A stretch of DNA of 64,000 nt from assembly GCA_028066055.1 (NCBI GenBank), contig JALCBY010000002.1, forward strand, positions 139,026 to 203,025, read 5' to 3'. The stretch comes from Hyphomicrobiaceae bacterium. GTDB taxonomy: Bacteria > Pseudomonadota > Alphaproteobacteria > Rhizobiales > Methyloligellaceae. Position numbers and translations under genes: made by a program. The notes under the pieces were generated by a model. That model was not told the origin of the DNA. It did not search any database and saw only the letters and a program-made list of their open reading frames with translations. Positions within the stretch are counted from its first letter, which is position 1, and each line of letters opens with the position of its first letter. This document shows, one piece after another, positions 8,522-17,530 of this stretch.

Positions 8522-8670
8522 CCCAAACATACTCGCTCAGCGCGCCTCGCAACTTGGCGGAGCGACCGGCACCCGCCCGGCCCGACACGATGCGGTCAAA
8601 TGCGTGAGGCCGGCGTATCAGGCACCACTTGCCGACCGTCACGTCATCCCGTGAATGGAGCAGGTGTCTT

Positions 8671-9372
8671 TTAGAACTCGATCGCTTCACCGACCTTCGC
8701 CACCACAACATTCTGCCCCTTGGCTTCGGCAATGAATTTGTCGGGCGTTTGATCGATGATGGGGAATGTGCCGTAGTGAATGGGGATAACCGTATCGAAT
8801 TTGAAGTACTTCTCGCATGCCATCGCCGCCGTGCGTGCGCCCATGGTGAAGCGGTCGCCGATCGGAACGAGGCCGATCTTGGGCTCGAAGATTTCGTTCA
8901 CCAGCGCCATCTCGCTCAGAATCTCGGTATCGCCCATATGATAGATGGTCGGTCCGTCCTTGGGTCGAATGACGAGCCCACAGGGATTGCCGAGATAAAC
9001 CGGCACACCGTCGACCATGGTGCTGGAGGAATGAAATGCCTGAACGAAACTCACGTCGAAATCACCGCAGTCGATGGTTCCTCCCGGATTTCCCGGCTCC
9101 ATTTTCTCGACGCCCTTGCCGGCGAGATACATGATGAGTTCGAAAACACCGATCACCGTTGCGTTGGTGTGTTTGTAAATGTCGACCGTATCGCCAACGT
9201 GATCGTCGTGGCCGTGGGTCAGGGCGATGTGGGTCGCGCCATCGCGCGCCTGTTCGATCGTCATGCCGCTTTCCTCAAACACGCCATTGCCCGTCAGGAA
9301 CGGGTCGACAAGCAGCACGCTCGATCCCGTCTCGATGCGAAACGCCGAATGCCCAAGCCAGGTCAGTTTCAT
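8671..9372 (-). CDS. UPF0173 metal-dependent hydrolase (metallo-beta-lactamase fold)
   Basis: ATG at 9372 has GGAGGG seven bases upstream and gives the usual MKLTWLGHSAF start, 233 residues in all. The metal-binding motif is THGHDDH near residue 53, and HMGDTE plus PIHYGTFP near the C-terminus supply further ligands. Members of this family are widespread and of unknown physiological substrate. The gene is divergent from ruvX. Confidence 0.9.
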   Translation of the reverse strand: MKLTWLGHSAFRIETGSSVLLVDPFLTGNGVFEESGMTIEQARDGATHIALTHGHDDHVGDTVDIYKHTNATVIGVFELIMYLAGKGVEKMEPGNPGGTIDCGDFDVSFVQAFHSSSTMVDGVPVYLGNPCGLVIRPKDGPTIYHMGDTEILSEMALVNEIFEPKIGLVPIGDRFTMGARTAAMACEKYFKFDTVIPIHYGTFPIIDQTPDKFIAEAKGQNVVVAKVGEAIEF

Positions 9373-9509
9373 AAGTCCCTCCAATACGATGCAGACTGGT
9401 TGTCATTGTCTTCGAACTGACTTCCAGTATAAAGCCGCTGACGGCCCCAACAACCATCTCGGGACCTCAAATCGCGCGACCCGGATGCGCGGCTCTTGGA
9501 CGGAACGGC

Positions 9510-10001
9510 ATGGCCGAAACACAATCACTGACGCTGGAAGACCTCGCCGAACTCGTACCCGCGGGAACCCGCCTGCTCGGCCTTGATCTCGGAACGAAGA
9601 CGATCGGACTGGCCCTGTCCGATACCTCTTTGAGCGTCGCCACACCGCACGACACGATCCAGCGGAAGAAATTCACAAAAGATGTCAATTTGCTCATGGA
9701 GCACATCGAGAAGCATGATGTATCCGCCCTCATTATCGGTTTGCCGCTGAACCTCGATGGGACCGAGGGACCACGCAGCCAGGCAACCCGCGCCTTCGTC
9801 CGGAACTTGGCGCAGCATACCGATCTGCCCGTTGTGTACTGGGACGAGCGCCTGTCGACGGTTGCGGCGGAGCGCACGTTGCTGGAGGCTGATACCAGCC
9901 GAAAGCGGCGCGCCGAGGTTATCGACAAGATGGCGGCGGCCTTCATCCTACAGGGCGCGCTTGACAGGCTCACTAACATCGCCGCGGCGAAACAGACCTG
10001 A
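9510..10001 (+). CDS. ruvX: RuvX/YqgF putative Holliday-junction resolvase / pre-16S rRNA nuclease
   Basis: The 163-residue product has the RNase H-like fold markers of YqgF. LLGLDLGTKTIGLALSD near residues 22-38 carries the first acidic residue, LIIGLPLNLDGTEGPRS forms the central motif, and YWDERLST carries the second acidic motif. In E. coli the homologue is linked to 16S rRNA 5' maturation. A DUF599 gene follows almost without gap, so the two are probably co-transcribed. Confidence 0.92.
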   Translation: MAETQSLTLEDLAELVPAGTRLLGLDLGTKTIGLALSDTSLSVATPHDTIQRKKFTKDVNLLMEHIEKHDVSALIIGLPLNLDGTEGPRSQATRAFVRNLAQHTDLPVVYWDERLSTVAAERTLLEADTSRKRRAEVIDKMAAAFILQGALDRLTNIAAAKQT

Positions 10002-10013
10002 GTGGAATTGAAC

Positions 10014-10727
10014 ATGCCCGGACTGACACCATTCGATGTCGTGGCAGTGGCCTGGTTCTTTTTACTGACATGCGGCTACGGCTACGCCACCAACAAAGGC
10101 TCGCTATCGGATAGCGGCCTTGTCCGCGCCATCAATCAGCGGCGTGAAGAATGGATGGTCAACATGGCCCAGCGGGAAAACCGCATGGTCGACGTCCAGG
10201 TGCTGGCCAACCTTGCGCGCGGAAATTCCTTCTTTGCCTCAACTTCGGTGCTTATCACCGGCGCGCTTGCCGCCCTGTTTGGAAGCGTGGAAGAACTGCA
10301 GCTGCTGGCCGCCAAATTTCCCTTCCTGCGCGTCACGACTGTCTTCATGTGGCAGCTCAAGACGCTGTTCCTGATGGGCATCTTCATCTACGCGTTCTTC
10401 AAGTTCGCCTGGGCGTACCGGCTTGCCCACTATACGGGCATCATGATCGGCGCCACGCCCATTGCCACGGCGAAGAACAAGAAACAATGCGCCGACCACG
10501 CCGCGCGGGCGGCCGATCTGGCGGGAACCGTAGGCCGTCATGCGAACGCCGGCCTTCGCGCCTATTACTTCGGCATTGCAACGCTCGGCTGGTTCATCCA
10601 CCCGCTGGTCTTCATGATCACGATACTTGCGGTTATCCTGGTCGTGTATCGCCGGGAGTATCGTTCGCGGGCTCTGGCGGTGATTTCCAGTACGCCGGGC
10701 CGTCAGACGCATTTGGACAAGAATTGA
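10014..10727 (+). CDS. DUF599 family membrane protein
   Basis: The ATG at 10014 is preferred over an in-frame GTG that directly follows the ruvX stop. The 237-residue protein has about four hydrophobic segments: near residues 5-22, 70-90, 108-130 and 185-215. It carries the motif REEWMVNMAQRENRMVDVQ between the first two, typical of DUF599. The function of this family is unknown. It forms a two-gene unit with ruvX. Confidence 0.85.
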   Translation: MPGLTPFDVVAVAWFFLLTCGYGYATNKGSLSDSGLVRAINQRREEWMVNMAQRENRMVDVQVLANLARGNSFFASTSVLITGALAALFGSVEELQLLAAKFPFLRVTTVFMWQLKTLFLMGIFIYAFFKFAWAYRLAHYTGIMIGATPIATAKNKKQCADHAARAADLAGTVGRHANAGLRAYYFGIATLGWFIHPLVFMITILAVILVVYRREYRSRALAVISSTPGRQTHLDKN

Positions 10728-10767
10728 CGGACCGGCCGGTTCCTTGATGGCAGCTCGTGCAATCCGC

Positions 10768-11430
10768 TCACCCCACCTGCCTGAACAAGCCGTCCTGGTA
10801 AAATGTCTCTCCCCACAGCGGGTGCCGAAATGCCAGGATGTAACGGAATACGCCGTTGCCTTCATCGCGATGCTCCGCAAACAGCCGGCCGGGCGTCAGG
10901 ATTGCCGGTATGCGAATTGCTAGGAAACGGAAACGCAATATGTAGGCGTCGCTCTCGAAGAACAAACTCTTGCCCTGCGACCAGACGCGCATTTTCATAG
11001 CCAGCAACTTCTCGCCTTCTGTACCGACCGCATCCAGCATTCCGAGTTTCGGATCGACGATTTTTGTGGTCTGCACCATCTGTCGCGTCCCGTCCGCAAA
11101 AATAAACTCACGATGCCAGCACCGCAGGCCGTTCGCCGTGGGAGCGACGCGGACACGCACCTTGACCTGCTCGCCTTGCGCTCTGACCAGCGGACCACCG
11201 AACAGGCGGCTGAGTTGAGCAAAGACCCAGCCGGTCCGCGAACGTCGCACGCAACCGGTTCCCTCAAATACCGTATCGGCAGGCGAGGTCAGCAACCGGT
11301 CCATACGCGCACGGACGTCCGGATAGACGTCCTGCCATCGGCCTTCAACGACTGAGCGAAAATCATTATGCAATCCACCACTGCGCGGCGGTTTCAGCGT
11401 GATTGTATCAGTTGCTGTAAGAGCGTTCAT
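10768..11430 (-). CDS. DUF4166 domain protein
   Basis: ATG at 11430 follows a run of seven G residues. The product has 220 residues with no signal peptide. The C-terminal signature AFRHPLWGETFYQDGLFR and the preceding beta-rich region (WHREFIFADGTRQ) match DUF4166 proteins, which often occur beside saccharopine-dehydrogenase-like or fatty-acid genes. Its function is unknown. The adjacent upstream gene at 11463-12386 is in the same direction, 32 bases away, so they are likely one operon. Confidence 0.65.
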   Translation of the reverse strand: MNALTATDTITLKPPRSGGLHNDFRSVVEGRWQDVYPDVRARMDRLLTSPADTVFEGTGCVRRSRTGWVFAQLSRLFGGPLVRAQGEQVKVRVRVAPTANGLRCWHREFIFADGTRQMVQTTKIVDPKLGMLDAVGTEGEKLLAMKMRVWSQGKSLFFESDAYILRFRFLAIRIPAILTPGRLFAEHRDEGNGVFRYILAFRHPLWGETFYQDGLFRQVG

Positions 11431-11462
11431 ATGCCCCCCCAATAGCGAAGACCTATACAGGC

Positions 11463-12386
11463 CTATGCCTCGTTGCTCAGAAGGTTGGTGATGAAATATT
11501 CAGCACTTTTCTTAACCGCAAACCGCTGAAGCGGTTCGAAGTACCAGACAGGATCGATCATCCGGTCAAATGCAATCTTCAAGGTGACTCTGGTTTGCGC
11601 ATTGCCGACAGGCTCCAGCATCAGCTCGGTTCCATGGAGCTTCATATAGTTCGCGATATAGCTGGTATCCTCGATTGTCGTCGTCAGATGATGATCGTCC
11701 ACCTTTTCCAACGTGACGCGAATGTCTCCGCGGTGTGTGTTTGTCGCGAACCAGCGATGATATTCGAACTGGTATGTGCGGACTTCGCCCTCGCCCAATC
11801 GAACCGTTCCGATCTTTTTCGGCATGGGAAAGATTGAGATCAGCCAGTGACGGTCCCCTTTCGGCGTCGGAGGCTTCGCAAGCCTCCGCTTGATTGTCTC
11901 CACGTCGCTCTGGACCAACCGGGTGTATGAAACCTCGTTGTACCGATTGAACGTCGTCGCGTCCGTCACGCCCTCAAGCGCAATAAAGGCCACACAAACC
12001 GGAATTATGTGCGCATTGATGGATCCGCTACCATAACGATGCTTCAGATACTGGGAGAGAAAAGCCAAAAAAACGCCAACAAAGAAGATTGGCATGAACA
12101 TTATGACGCAAACATACCCCTCCATCAGAATGAGCGAAGATGCGAACATCACAATCATGCTGAGCCGCACATTGTTCCAGAAACGCCCTCTCCACGTCGT
12201 GCCGTCGGCCTGCGGCATGAAATAATAGATCATGAGGGACAGAAGGAACGGCCAACCGATATAGAGCAGCCCGCTGTGGAAGGTCTTTGTGAATACAAGA
12301 CCGCGTATCGCAATAACGGAAACCCCGATTGCGATAAGAGTGCGCAACACAGACGTGGCACGGTCGGATTTTCCTGAATCAGTCAT
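11463..12386 (-). CDS. Membrane protein with N-terminal TM bundle and soluble C-terminal domain, unknown
   Basis: The 307-residue product has about four transmembrane segments in the first 150 residues, including around 14-30, 38-57, 73-90 and 92-110. A soluble C-terminal half of about 160 residues follows. That half alternates beta-strand-like stretches (VRTYQFEYHRWF, GDIRVTLEKVDDHHLTTTIED) and ends in a helix, which resembles a START/SRPBCC-type fold. This is inference from pattern only. A short beta-rich segment ends in RVTLKIAFDRMIDPVWYFEP. Confidence 0.6.
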   Translation of the reverse strand: MTDSGKSDRATSVLRTLIAIGVSVIAIRGLVFTKTFHSGLLYIGWPFLLSLMIYYFMPQADGTTWRGRFWNNVRLSMIVMFASSLILMEGYVCVIMFMPIFFVGVFLAFLSQYLKHRYGSGSINAHIIPVCVAFIALEGVTDATTFNRYNEVSYTRLVQSDVETIKRRLAKPPTPKGDRHWLISIFPMPKKIGTVRLGEGEVRTYQFEYHRWFATNTHRGDIRVTLEKVDDHHLTTTIEDTSYIANYMKLHGTELMLEPVGNAQTRVTLKIAFDRMIDPVWYFEPLQRFAVKKSAEYFITNLLSNEA

Positions 12387-12769
12387 GAGCCCTCACTCAT
12401 GATTTCGTTGGTGGCGCACAATTTCATGTGCCAATTCCAGTATGAGAAAACCTGATCACCGTATCGCTCTTTCCTTGTGCCATTGGCCGACCAGCACTTT
12501 TCTTGTGGTCCTCGGAACTGCTCAGATTCACAATAATTTTGTCTGATCCGTAATTTCTGTTATTACAGAAATATACGAATATCTAAATTGATATGCAAGC
12601 ATTTTTTTCGACGGATTAGCATTAGCTATGCAGAAACCTATACGCGGGCGAAGTTAATTGGTGGCGATAGCCGGACATCCGCCAGTAACCCGGGGTAAGC
12701 GGATACGATGAACTTGCATCGTTACAGTCGAAGCATTCCGACAATTGAAAGTCATTGCGGCAAGCCGCG
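12387..12769. other. Gene-free AT-rich stretch upstream of the membrane-protein operon
   Basis: About 383 bases separate the start of the membrane-protein gene from the 3' end of aidB. The part from about 12525 to 12640 is notably AT-rich and contains a perfect palindrome. No RNA gene or terminator was recognised. Confidence 0.5.
12553..12572. promoter_or_regulatory. Perfect 8-bp-arm palindrome, candidate operator
   Basis: ATTTCTGT at 12553-12560 and ACAGAAAT at 12565-12572 flank a four-base TATT centre. It lies in the AT-rich promoter region 167 bases upstream of the divergent-facing membrane-protein gene. The symmetry fits a dimeric regulator site. No regulator is encoded nearby. Confidence 0.35.
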
Positions 12770-14443
12770 CTAACCGGGAAGCGCGCGCCCCAGGATTTCC
12801 TCCGGGTCTCCCGCCAGTTTGACCGATCCGTATAACGGATCGTCTGCTTCGGCATCGCGGGCGGAGAGATAGGCATCAGCCGTGTTTTCAGGCGCATGCG
12901 TGACCATCAGTGTCGCAATCGCAAGATCCGCGAGCAATCCGGCAAGGATACGGCCATTTCCTTCAAGGGTATCTGGCCGGGAAACAAGATCCTTGAACCG
13001 GGCAAGCTGGGCACGCACACGGCGTTCGCCGCCCGGCGCATCCGCAAATTCCCCCAACACCAGTTCCACGCTTTCAGGCAACCGTTTTAGGACACGCAGG
13101 ACGTCGAGGCACATCACGTTGCCCGACCCCTCCCAGATCGCGTTTACCGGCACCTCACGATAGAGCCGCGCCAGCGGCGAGGCGTCTTCCACGTAACCGA
13201 TGCCGCCGAGGCACTCCATTGCCTCGTAGGCGAATGTCGGCGCCATCTTGCACACCCAGTATTTCACGACAGGCGTCATCAGCCGCCGGAACGCAGCCTC
13301 CTGTTCGTTCTGCACGCCGTCATAGGAGCGCGCCAGGCGCATCACCAGCATGGTCGCCGCTTCGCTGTGCAGAGCCATATGCGCAAGGACGCGGGCCATC
13401 AGCGGCTGCTCGACCAGCTTCTTGCCGAACACGGCGCGATGGCGGCAATGGTGGATCGCATCGGCCAGCGCGAAGCGCATGAGACCGGCGGACGACACAG
13501 CACAATCGAGCCGCGTCAGCGTGACCATCCCCAGGATGGTGCGGACGCCGCGCCCTTCACGGCCGACAAGCCAGCCCTGCGCATCGTGAAACTCCGCTTC
13601 CGATGAGGCGTTGGATCTGTTGCCGAGCTTATCTTTCAGCCTTATGAAGTCGATCGCATTGGGAGAACCGTCGGGCAGAAAGCGCGGCATCAGGAAACAG
13701 GACAGCCCGCCCGACGCCTGCGCGAGCACCAGGAACGCGTCACTCATCGGCGCGGACATGAAATATTTGTGTCCGGTAATGGCGTAGAGCGTGCCCGGAC
13801 CGCCGCCTTCAAGCGGAACCGCCTTGGTGAGATTGGACCGCACGTCCGTCCCCCCCTGCATCTCCGTCATGCCCATGCCGAGCGTTACGGATGACTTGCC
13901 GGCCACCGGAACAAACGCCGGATCATACAGCCGGGTGAGGATTTTCGGCAGCCATGCCTCCAGGATTTCAGGCTGACGCTGCAATACCGCAACACCGGCG
14001 TGGGTCATGGTCACAGGGCAGCAATGGCCTGCTTCCATCTGTGCCGCCATGAAGAAGGCCGCCGCACGGGCGACATGCGCACCCGGCTTGGGCGCCACGC
14101 CCTCTACAAGCTGTTGCCACGTCGAACAATGCAACCCGGCCCGCATGCTGATTGCCATCAATTCGTGATAGGCTGGATCGTAGGTGACGATCCCGTTTCC
14201 TACACCCCCGTGAGACATATCCTGATCGAGGACCGGCAGATGTGTATTGGCCCGTATGCCGCGTTCCAGATTCTCTGCCGAACCGGCAATAGCGCCGAAT
14301 TCGCGCAAACCATCCTCGGCTGACGCCGCACCTTCGCGCATCGCCGATGCCTGGAGAACAAGGTCGGTTTCGTAGAGGTTTACGTCCGCAAATGCCGGAC
14401 TTTGATTGAGATTTTTCGGGGTTTGGGGCGTGAACCGGTGCAT
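12770..14443 (-). CDS. aidB: AidB-type acyl-CoA dehydrogenase
   Basis: ATG at 14443 has GGGAGG five bases upstream, and the product has 557 residues, the normal length for AidB. It carries the subfamily signatures LGMGMTEMQGGTDVRSN, GHKYFMSAPMSDAFLVLAQ, RLKDKLGNRSNASSEAEF and TRLDCAVSSAGLMRFA. E. coli AidB is a flavoprotein of the adaptive response to alkylating agents that binds DNA and FAD. In alphaproteobacteria it often acts outside that regulon. There is no Ada-like gene nearby. Confidence 0.88.
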   Translation of the reverse strand: MHRFTPQTPKNLNQSPAFADVNLYETDLVLQASAMREGAASAEDGLREFGAIAGSAENLERGIRANTHLPVLDQDMSHGGVGNGIVTYDPAYHELMAISMRAGLHCSTWQQLVEGVAPKPGAHVARAAAFFMAAQMEAGHCCPVTMTHAGVAVLQRQPEILEAWLPKILTRLYDPAFVPVAGKSSVTLGMGMTEMQGGTDVRSNLTKAVPLEGGGPGTLYAITGHKYFMSAPMSDAFLVLAQASGGLSCFLMPRFLPDGSPNAIDFIRLKDKLGNRSNASSEAEFHDAQGWLVGREGRGVRTILGMVTLTRLDCAVSSAGLMRFALADAIHHCRHRAVFGKKLVEQPLMARVLAHMALHSEAATMLVMRLARSYDGVQNEQEAAFRRLMTPVVKYWVCKMAPTFAYEAMECLGGIGYVEDASPLARLYREVPVNAIWEGSGNVMCLDVLRVLKRLPESVELVLGEFADAPGGERRVRAQLARFKDLVSRPDTLEGNGRILAGLLADLAIATLMVTHAPENTADAYLSARDAEADDPLYGSVKLAGDPEEILGRALPG

Positions 14444-14531
14444 TTGCGCCTCCCATCCGCTAACCACACTCTAACATGGGTTCAACTGGTGCTTGCTGTA
14501 TATCGGGACTCGGCCTATAGAGTTCGCTTTA

Positions 14532-15488
14532 ATGAGCATCGCGGCCGCCCCAACAAGCTTTTTCTTTCCGCACCGCCATCTTCTTGGAATTGAAGGTCTG
14601 ACGCCTGCGGAAATCGAGGGACTCCTCGATCTTGCTGATGATGCGGTTGAACTCAGCCGCCAGGTCAGCAAGAAACAGGACAGCCTGCGCGGCCGCACCC
14701 AAATCAACCTGTTTTTCGAAGCCTCCACGCGCACGCAGAGCTCCTTCGAGCTTGCCGGCAAGCGCCTCGGTGCGGATGTCATGAACATGTCAGTCGGCTC
14801 GTCCTCCATCAAGAAGGGTGAGACGGTGATCGACACGGCCATGACGCTGAACGCCATGCGCCCCGATATTCTCGTGGTTCGTCATTTTGCCGCCGGCGCC
14901 GTCGAACTGCTGTCGCAGAAAGTAAGCTGTTCGGTGATCAATGCCGGTGACGGCAGCCACGAACATCCCACCCAGGCCCTGCTCGATGCGCTCACGATCC
15001 GCCGCAACAAGGGCCGCATTGCCGGGCTGACCGTTGCAATCTGCGGCGACGTTCTGCATTCGCGCGTCGCGCGGTCGAATATCATTCTGCTCAATGCCCT
15101 GGGGGCCCGGGTCAGGATCATCGCACCGTCCACGCTCCTGCCGCCCTTTGCCGAGCGACTGGGTGCAGAGGTTTTCACATCCATGGAGGACGGCCTCGAC
15201 GGTGCGGATATCATCATGATGCTGCGGTTGCAGCTTGAGCGCATGTCAGGCTCCTTTGTACCGAGCGTGCGCGAATATTTCCGCTTCTTCGGTCTCGACC
15301 ACGACAAGCTGAAACTCGCGAAGCCGGACGCGCTGGTAATGCATCCCGGACCCATGAACCGCGGCGTGGAGATCGACTCTGCCGTCGCCGACGACAACCG
15401 CAGCGTCATTTCCGAACAGGTGGAGATGGGGGTCGCGGTGCGCATGGCCGTGTTGCAGGCCCTCGCCCAGCATCTGCCGAACCAGTAA
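14532..15488 (+). CDS. pyrB: Aspartate carbamoyltransferase catalytic subunit
   Basis: The 318-residue enzyme joins carbamoyl phosphate and aspartate in the first committed step of pyrimidine synthesis. The carbamoyl-phosphate motif [13 protein letters not shown] is at about residues 62-74 and the [11 protein letters not shown] motif at about 145. [10 protein letters not shown] near residue 275 is the aspartate-side loop. The ATG at 14532 is chosen because homology begins at [11 protein letters not shown]. The dihydroorotase-like gene starts four bases after the stop, so the two are translationally close. Confidence 0.95.
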   Translation: MSIAAAPTSFFFPHRHLLGIEGLTPAEIEGLLDLADDAVELSRQVSKKQDSLRGRTQINLFFEASTRTQSSFELAGKRLGADVMNMSVGSSSIKKGETVIDTAMTLNAMRPDILVVRHFAAGAVELLSQKVSCSVINAGDGSHEHPTQALLDALTIRRNKGRIAGLTVAICGDVLHSRVARSNIILLNALGARVRIIAPSTLLPPFAERLGAEVFTSMEDGLDGADIIMMLRLQLERMSGSFVPSVREYFRFFGLDHDKLKLAKPDALVMHPGPMNRGVEIDSAVADDNRSVISEQVEMGVAVRMAVLQALAQHLPNQ

Positions 15489-15492
15489 TGCG

Positions 15493-16842
15493 ATGACAAA
15501 ACCGCATCTCGCCAAACGCAAAAAGAAGAAAATCGGGTCCAAGCCCGGCGACAAGATCGCACTCATCAACGCGCGGCTTCTCGATCCCGAATCCGGGTTA
15601 GATGAAGAAGGCGGATTGACGATCAAGAAAGGCAAAATCGCCGAAATGGGGCCTGATCTGCGGCGGAACGCGCCTGATGGCTTCGAGGTAATCGACTGCG
15701 GAGGACACATTCTGTGTCCGGGCCTCATCGACATGCTGGTCTATACGGGCGAGCCCGGGTTCGAACATCGCGAAACGCTCGCCACGGCAAGCCGCGCAGC
15801 CGCTGTCGGCGGGGTGACGACCATCATCTGCATGCCGGACACCGACCCCGTGATCGACGATATGGCGCTCGTCGATTTCGTTGAGCGGCGCGCGCGCGAT
15901 ACGGCAATCGTCAATGTGCATCCGATGGCCGCCGCGACGCGTGGCCTTGAGGGAAAGGAAATGACGGAGATCGGCCTGTTGCAGGAAGCCGGCGCCGTCG
16001 CCTTCACCAACGGCGCAAGCAGCGTCGCCAACGCCCGGGTCATGCGGCGCACGCTGGATTACGCCAAGGATTTCGACGCCCTGATCGTACACAGCATCGA
16101 AGACCCGGAACTGGCCGGTTCGGGCGTCATGAATGAGGGTGAAGTTTCCAGCCGCCTGGGCATGCCCGGAATCCCGTCTTCTGCCGAAGTCATCATGCTG
16201 CAGCGGGATATGGAGCTCGCCGAGCTCACCGGCGCGCGCTACCACGCGGCGCAGATTTCGACCGCCAGTTCGCTGCGCGTCATTCGCCGCGCCAAGGGAC
16301 AAGGCCTGCGCGTGAGCTGCGGAATATCGGTCAACCACCTGACGCTGAACGAGAATGACATCGGCCCCTACCGGACATTCCTCAAAGTCCGTCCACCTCT
16401 GCGCCGCGAGGAGGATCGGCTGGCCATGGTCGAAGGTCTGGTATCGGGCGATATCGATGTCATCGTTTCGGGCCACAATCCCAAGGATGCCGACGTCAAG
16501 CGCAGACCCTTCGCCGAAGCGGAGGACGGTGCAATTGGCCTTGAGACCTTGCTGCCGGCCGCGCTCCGCCTGTTTCATGGTGGAGATATCGAACTCGGCC
16601 CCCTGCTGCGCGCCATGACGACCAAACCGGCAGATCTCCTCGGCCTTCCCGCGGGACGGTTGAGAAAAGGCGCACCCGCCGATCTCATTGTGGTGGATCT
16701 GGAAACGCCCTGGGTGGTCGATCCGGAACTCCTCCAATCGAAATCGAAGAACACGCCGTTCGACGAAAGCCAGCTCCAGGGCCGCGTCCTGCGCACCCTC
16801 GTGAACGGGAACACCGTTTATACCTTGAACGACCAGGACTGA
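15493..16842 (+). CDS. pyrC: Dihydroorotase-like protein lacking catalytic metal ligands (PyrC'/PyrX type)
   Basis: The 449-residue protein aligns over its length with class I dihydroorotases, but the catalytic site is missing. The HxH motif is DMLVYTGEPG (L82, Y84 replace the histidines). The carboxylate region reads AVAFTNGAS, the late HVST motif is AAQIST, and the terminal DHAP motif is SGHNP. Only the histidine of VHSIEDP is kept. In Pseudomonas a similar inactive PyrC' is a structural partner of PyrB, and position next to pyrB suggests the same here. An active dihydroorotase must then lie elsewhere. The basic N-terminus (KRKKKK) is unusual. Confidence 0.85.
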   Translation: MTKPHLAKRKKKKIGSKPGDKIALINARLLDPESGLDEEGGLTIKKGKIAEMGPDLRRNAPDGFEVIDCGGHILCPGLIDMLVYTGEPGFEHRETLATASRAAAVGGVTTIICMPDTDPVIDDMALVDFVERRARDTAIVNVHPMAAATRGLEGKEMTEIGLLQEAGAVAFTNGASSVANARVMRRTLDYAKDFDALIVHSIEDPELAGSGVMNEGEVSSRLGMPGIPSSAEVIMLQRDMELAELTGARYHAAQISTASSLRVIRRAKGQGLRVSCGISVNHLTLNENDIGPYRTFLKVRPPLRREEDRLAMVEGLVSGDIDVIVSGHNPKDADVKRRPFAEAEDGAIGLETLLPAALRLFHGGDIELGPLLRAMTTKPADLLGLPAGRLRKGAPADLIVVDLETPWVVDPELLQSKSKNTPFDESQLQGRVLRTLVNGNTVYTLNDQD

Positions 16843-16902
16843 GCGCTTGCGATGCGCATGCCGGTCCGCGCACAATAAGGTCGAAACTGGGGGAATCACG
16901 TC

Positions 16903-17517
16903 ATGCCGGACCCGATCGATTGGGGACTAGCACTTCCTTACTATCTCGCAGCCTTGGCTCTTGGATATCTTCTTGGTTCCATTCCGTTTGGCCTGATCTT
17001 TACGCGCCTGGCCGGAACGGACGATATCCGGACAATCGGCTCTAAAAACATCGGTGCGACCAATGTCTTGCGAACAGGGCGCAAAGGCCTGGCCGCGCTG
17101 ACTTTGGCTGCTGACATACTCAAAGGGACGGCAGCTGTCCTGATCGGCCTCAGATGGGGTCCGGATACGGCGATTCTGGCGGGCTTCGGCGCATTTATCG
17201 GCCACATTGCGCCCGTTTGGCTCAAATTCCGGGGCGGAAAGGCCGTGGCCACCTATATCGGTGTTCTGCTCGGGCTGTACTGGCCGGCGGCAGTGGCGTT
17301 CTGCGCCATCTGGCTGCTGGTCGCGGGAGTAAGCCGCTATTCTTCGCTTGCCGCGCTGGTCGCATCCGCCGCAACGCCGGCGGTATTGGCTTATTTCGGC
17401 CAATGGCAGGCATCCGAATTGTTCGTTGTCATGTCGATCCTCGTTTACATCCGCCACTGGTCCAACATCCGCAGGCTCGTTTCAGGCACCGAGTCAAAGA
17501 TTGGCCATCCGGGATGA
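16903..17517 (+). CDS. plsY: Acyl-phosphate glycerol-3-phosphate acyltransferase PlsY
   Basis: The 204-residue integral membrane protein has about five hydrophobic helices and the three PlsY motifs: GSIPFGLIF near residue 25, [14 protein letters not shown] near 48, and [18 protein letters not shown] near 102. It transfers the acyl chain from acyl-phosphate to glycerol-3-phosphate, the first acylation of phospholipid synthesis. It lies in the pyrB–pyrC-like–plsY–dprA order usual for Rhizobiales. Confidence 0.95.
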   Translation: MPDPIDWGLALPYYLAALALGYLLGSIPFGLIFTRLAGTDDIRTIGSKNIGATNVLRTGRKGLAALTLAADILKGTAAVLIGLRWGPDTAILAGFGAFIGHIAPVWLKFRGGKAVATYIGVLLGLYWPAAVAFCAIWLLVAGVSRYSSLAALVASAATPAVLAYFGQWQASELFVVMSILVYIRHWSNIRRLVSGTESKIGHPG

Positions 17518-17530
17518 CGTCATCAGCGGC

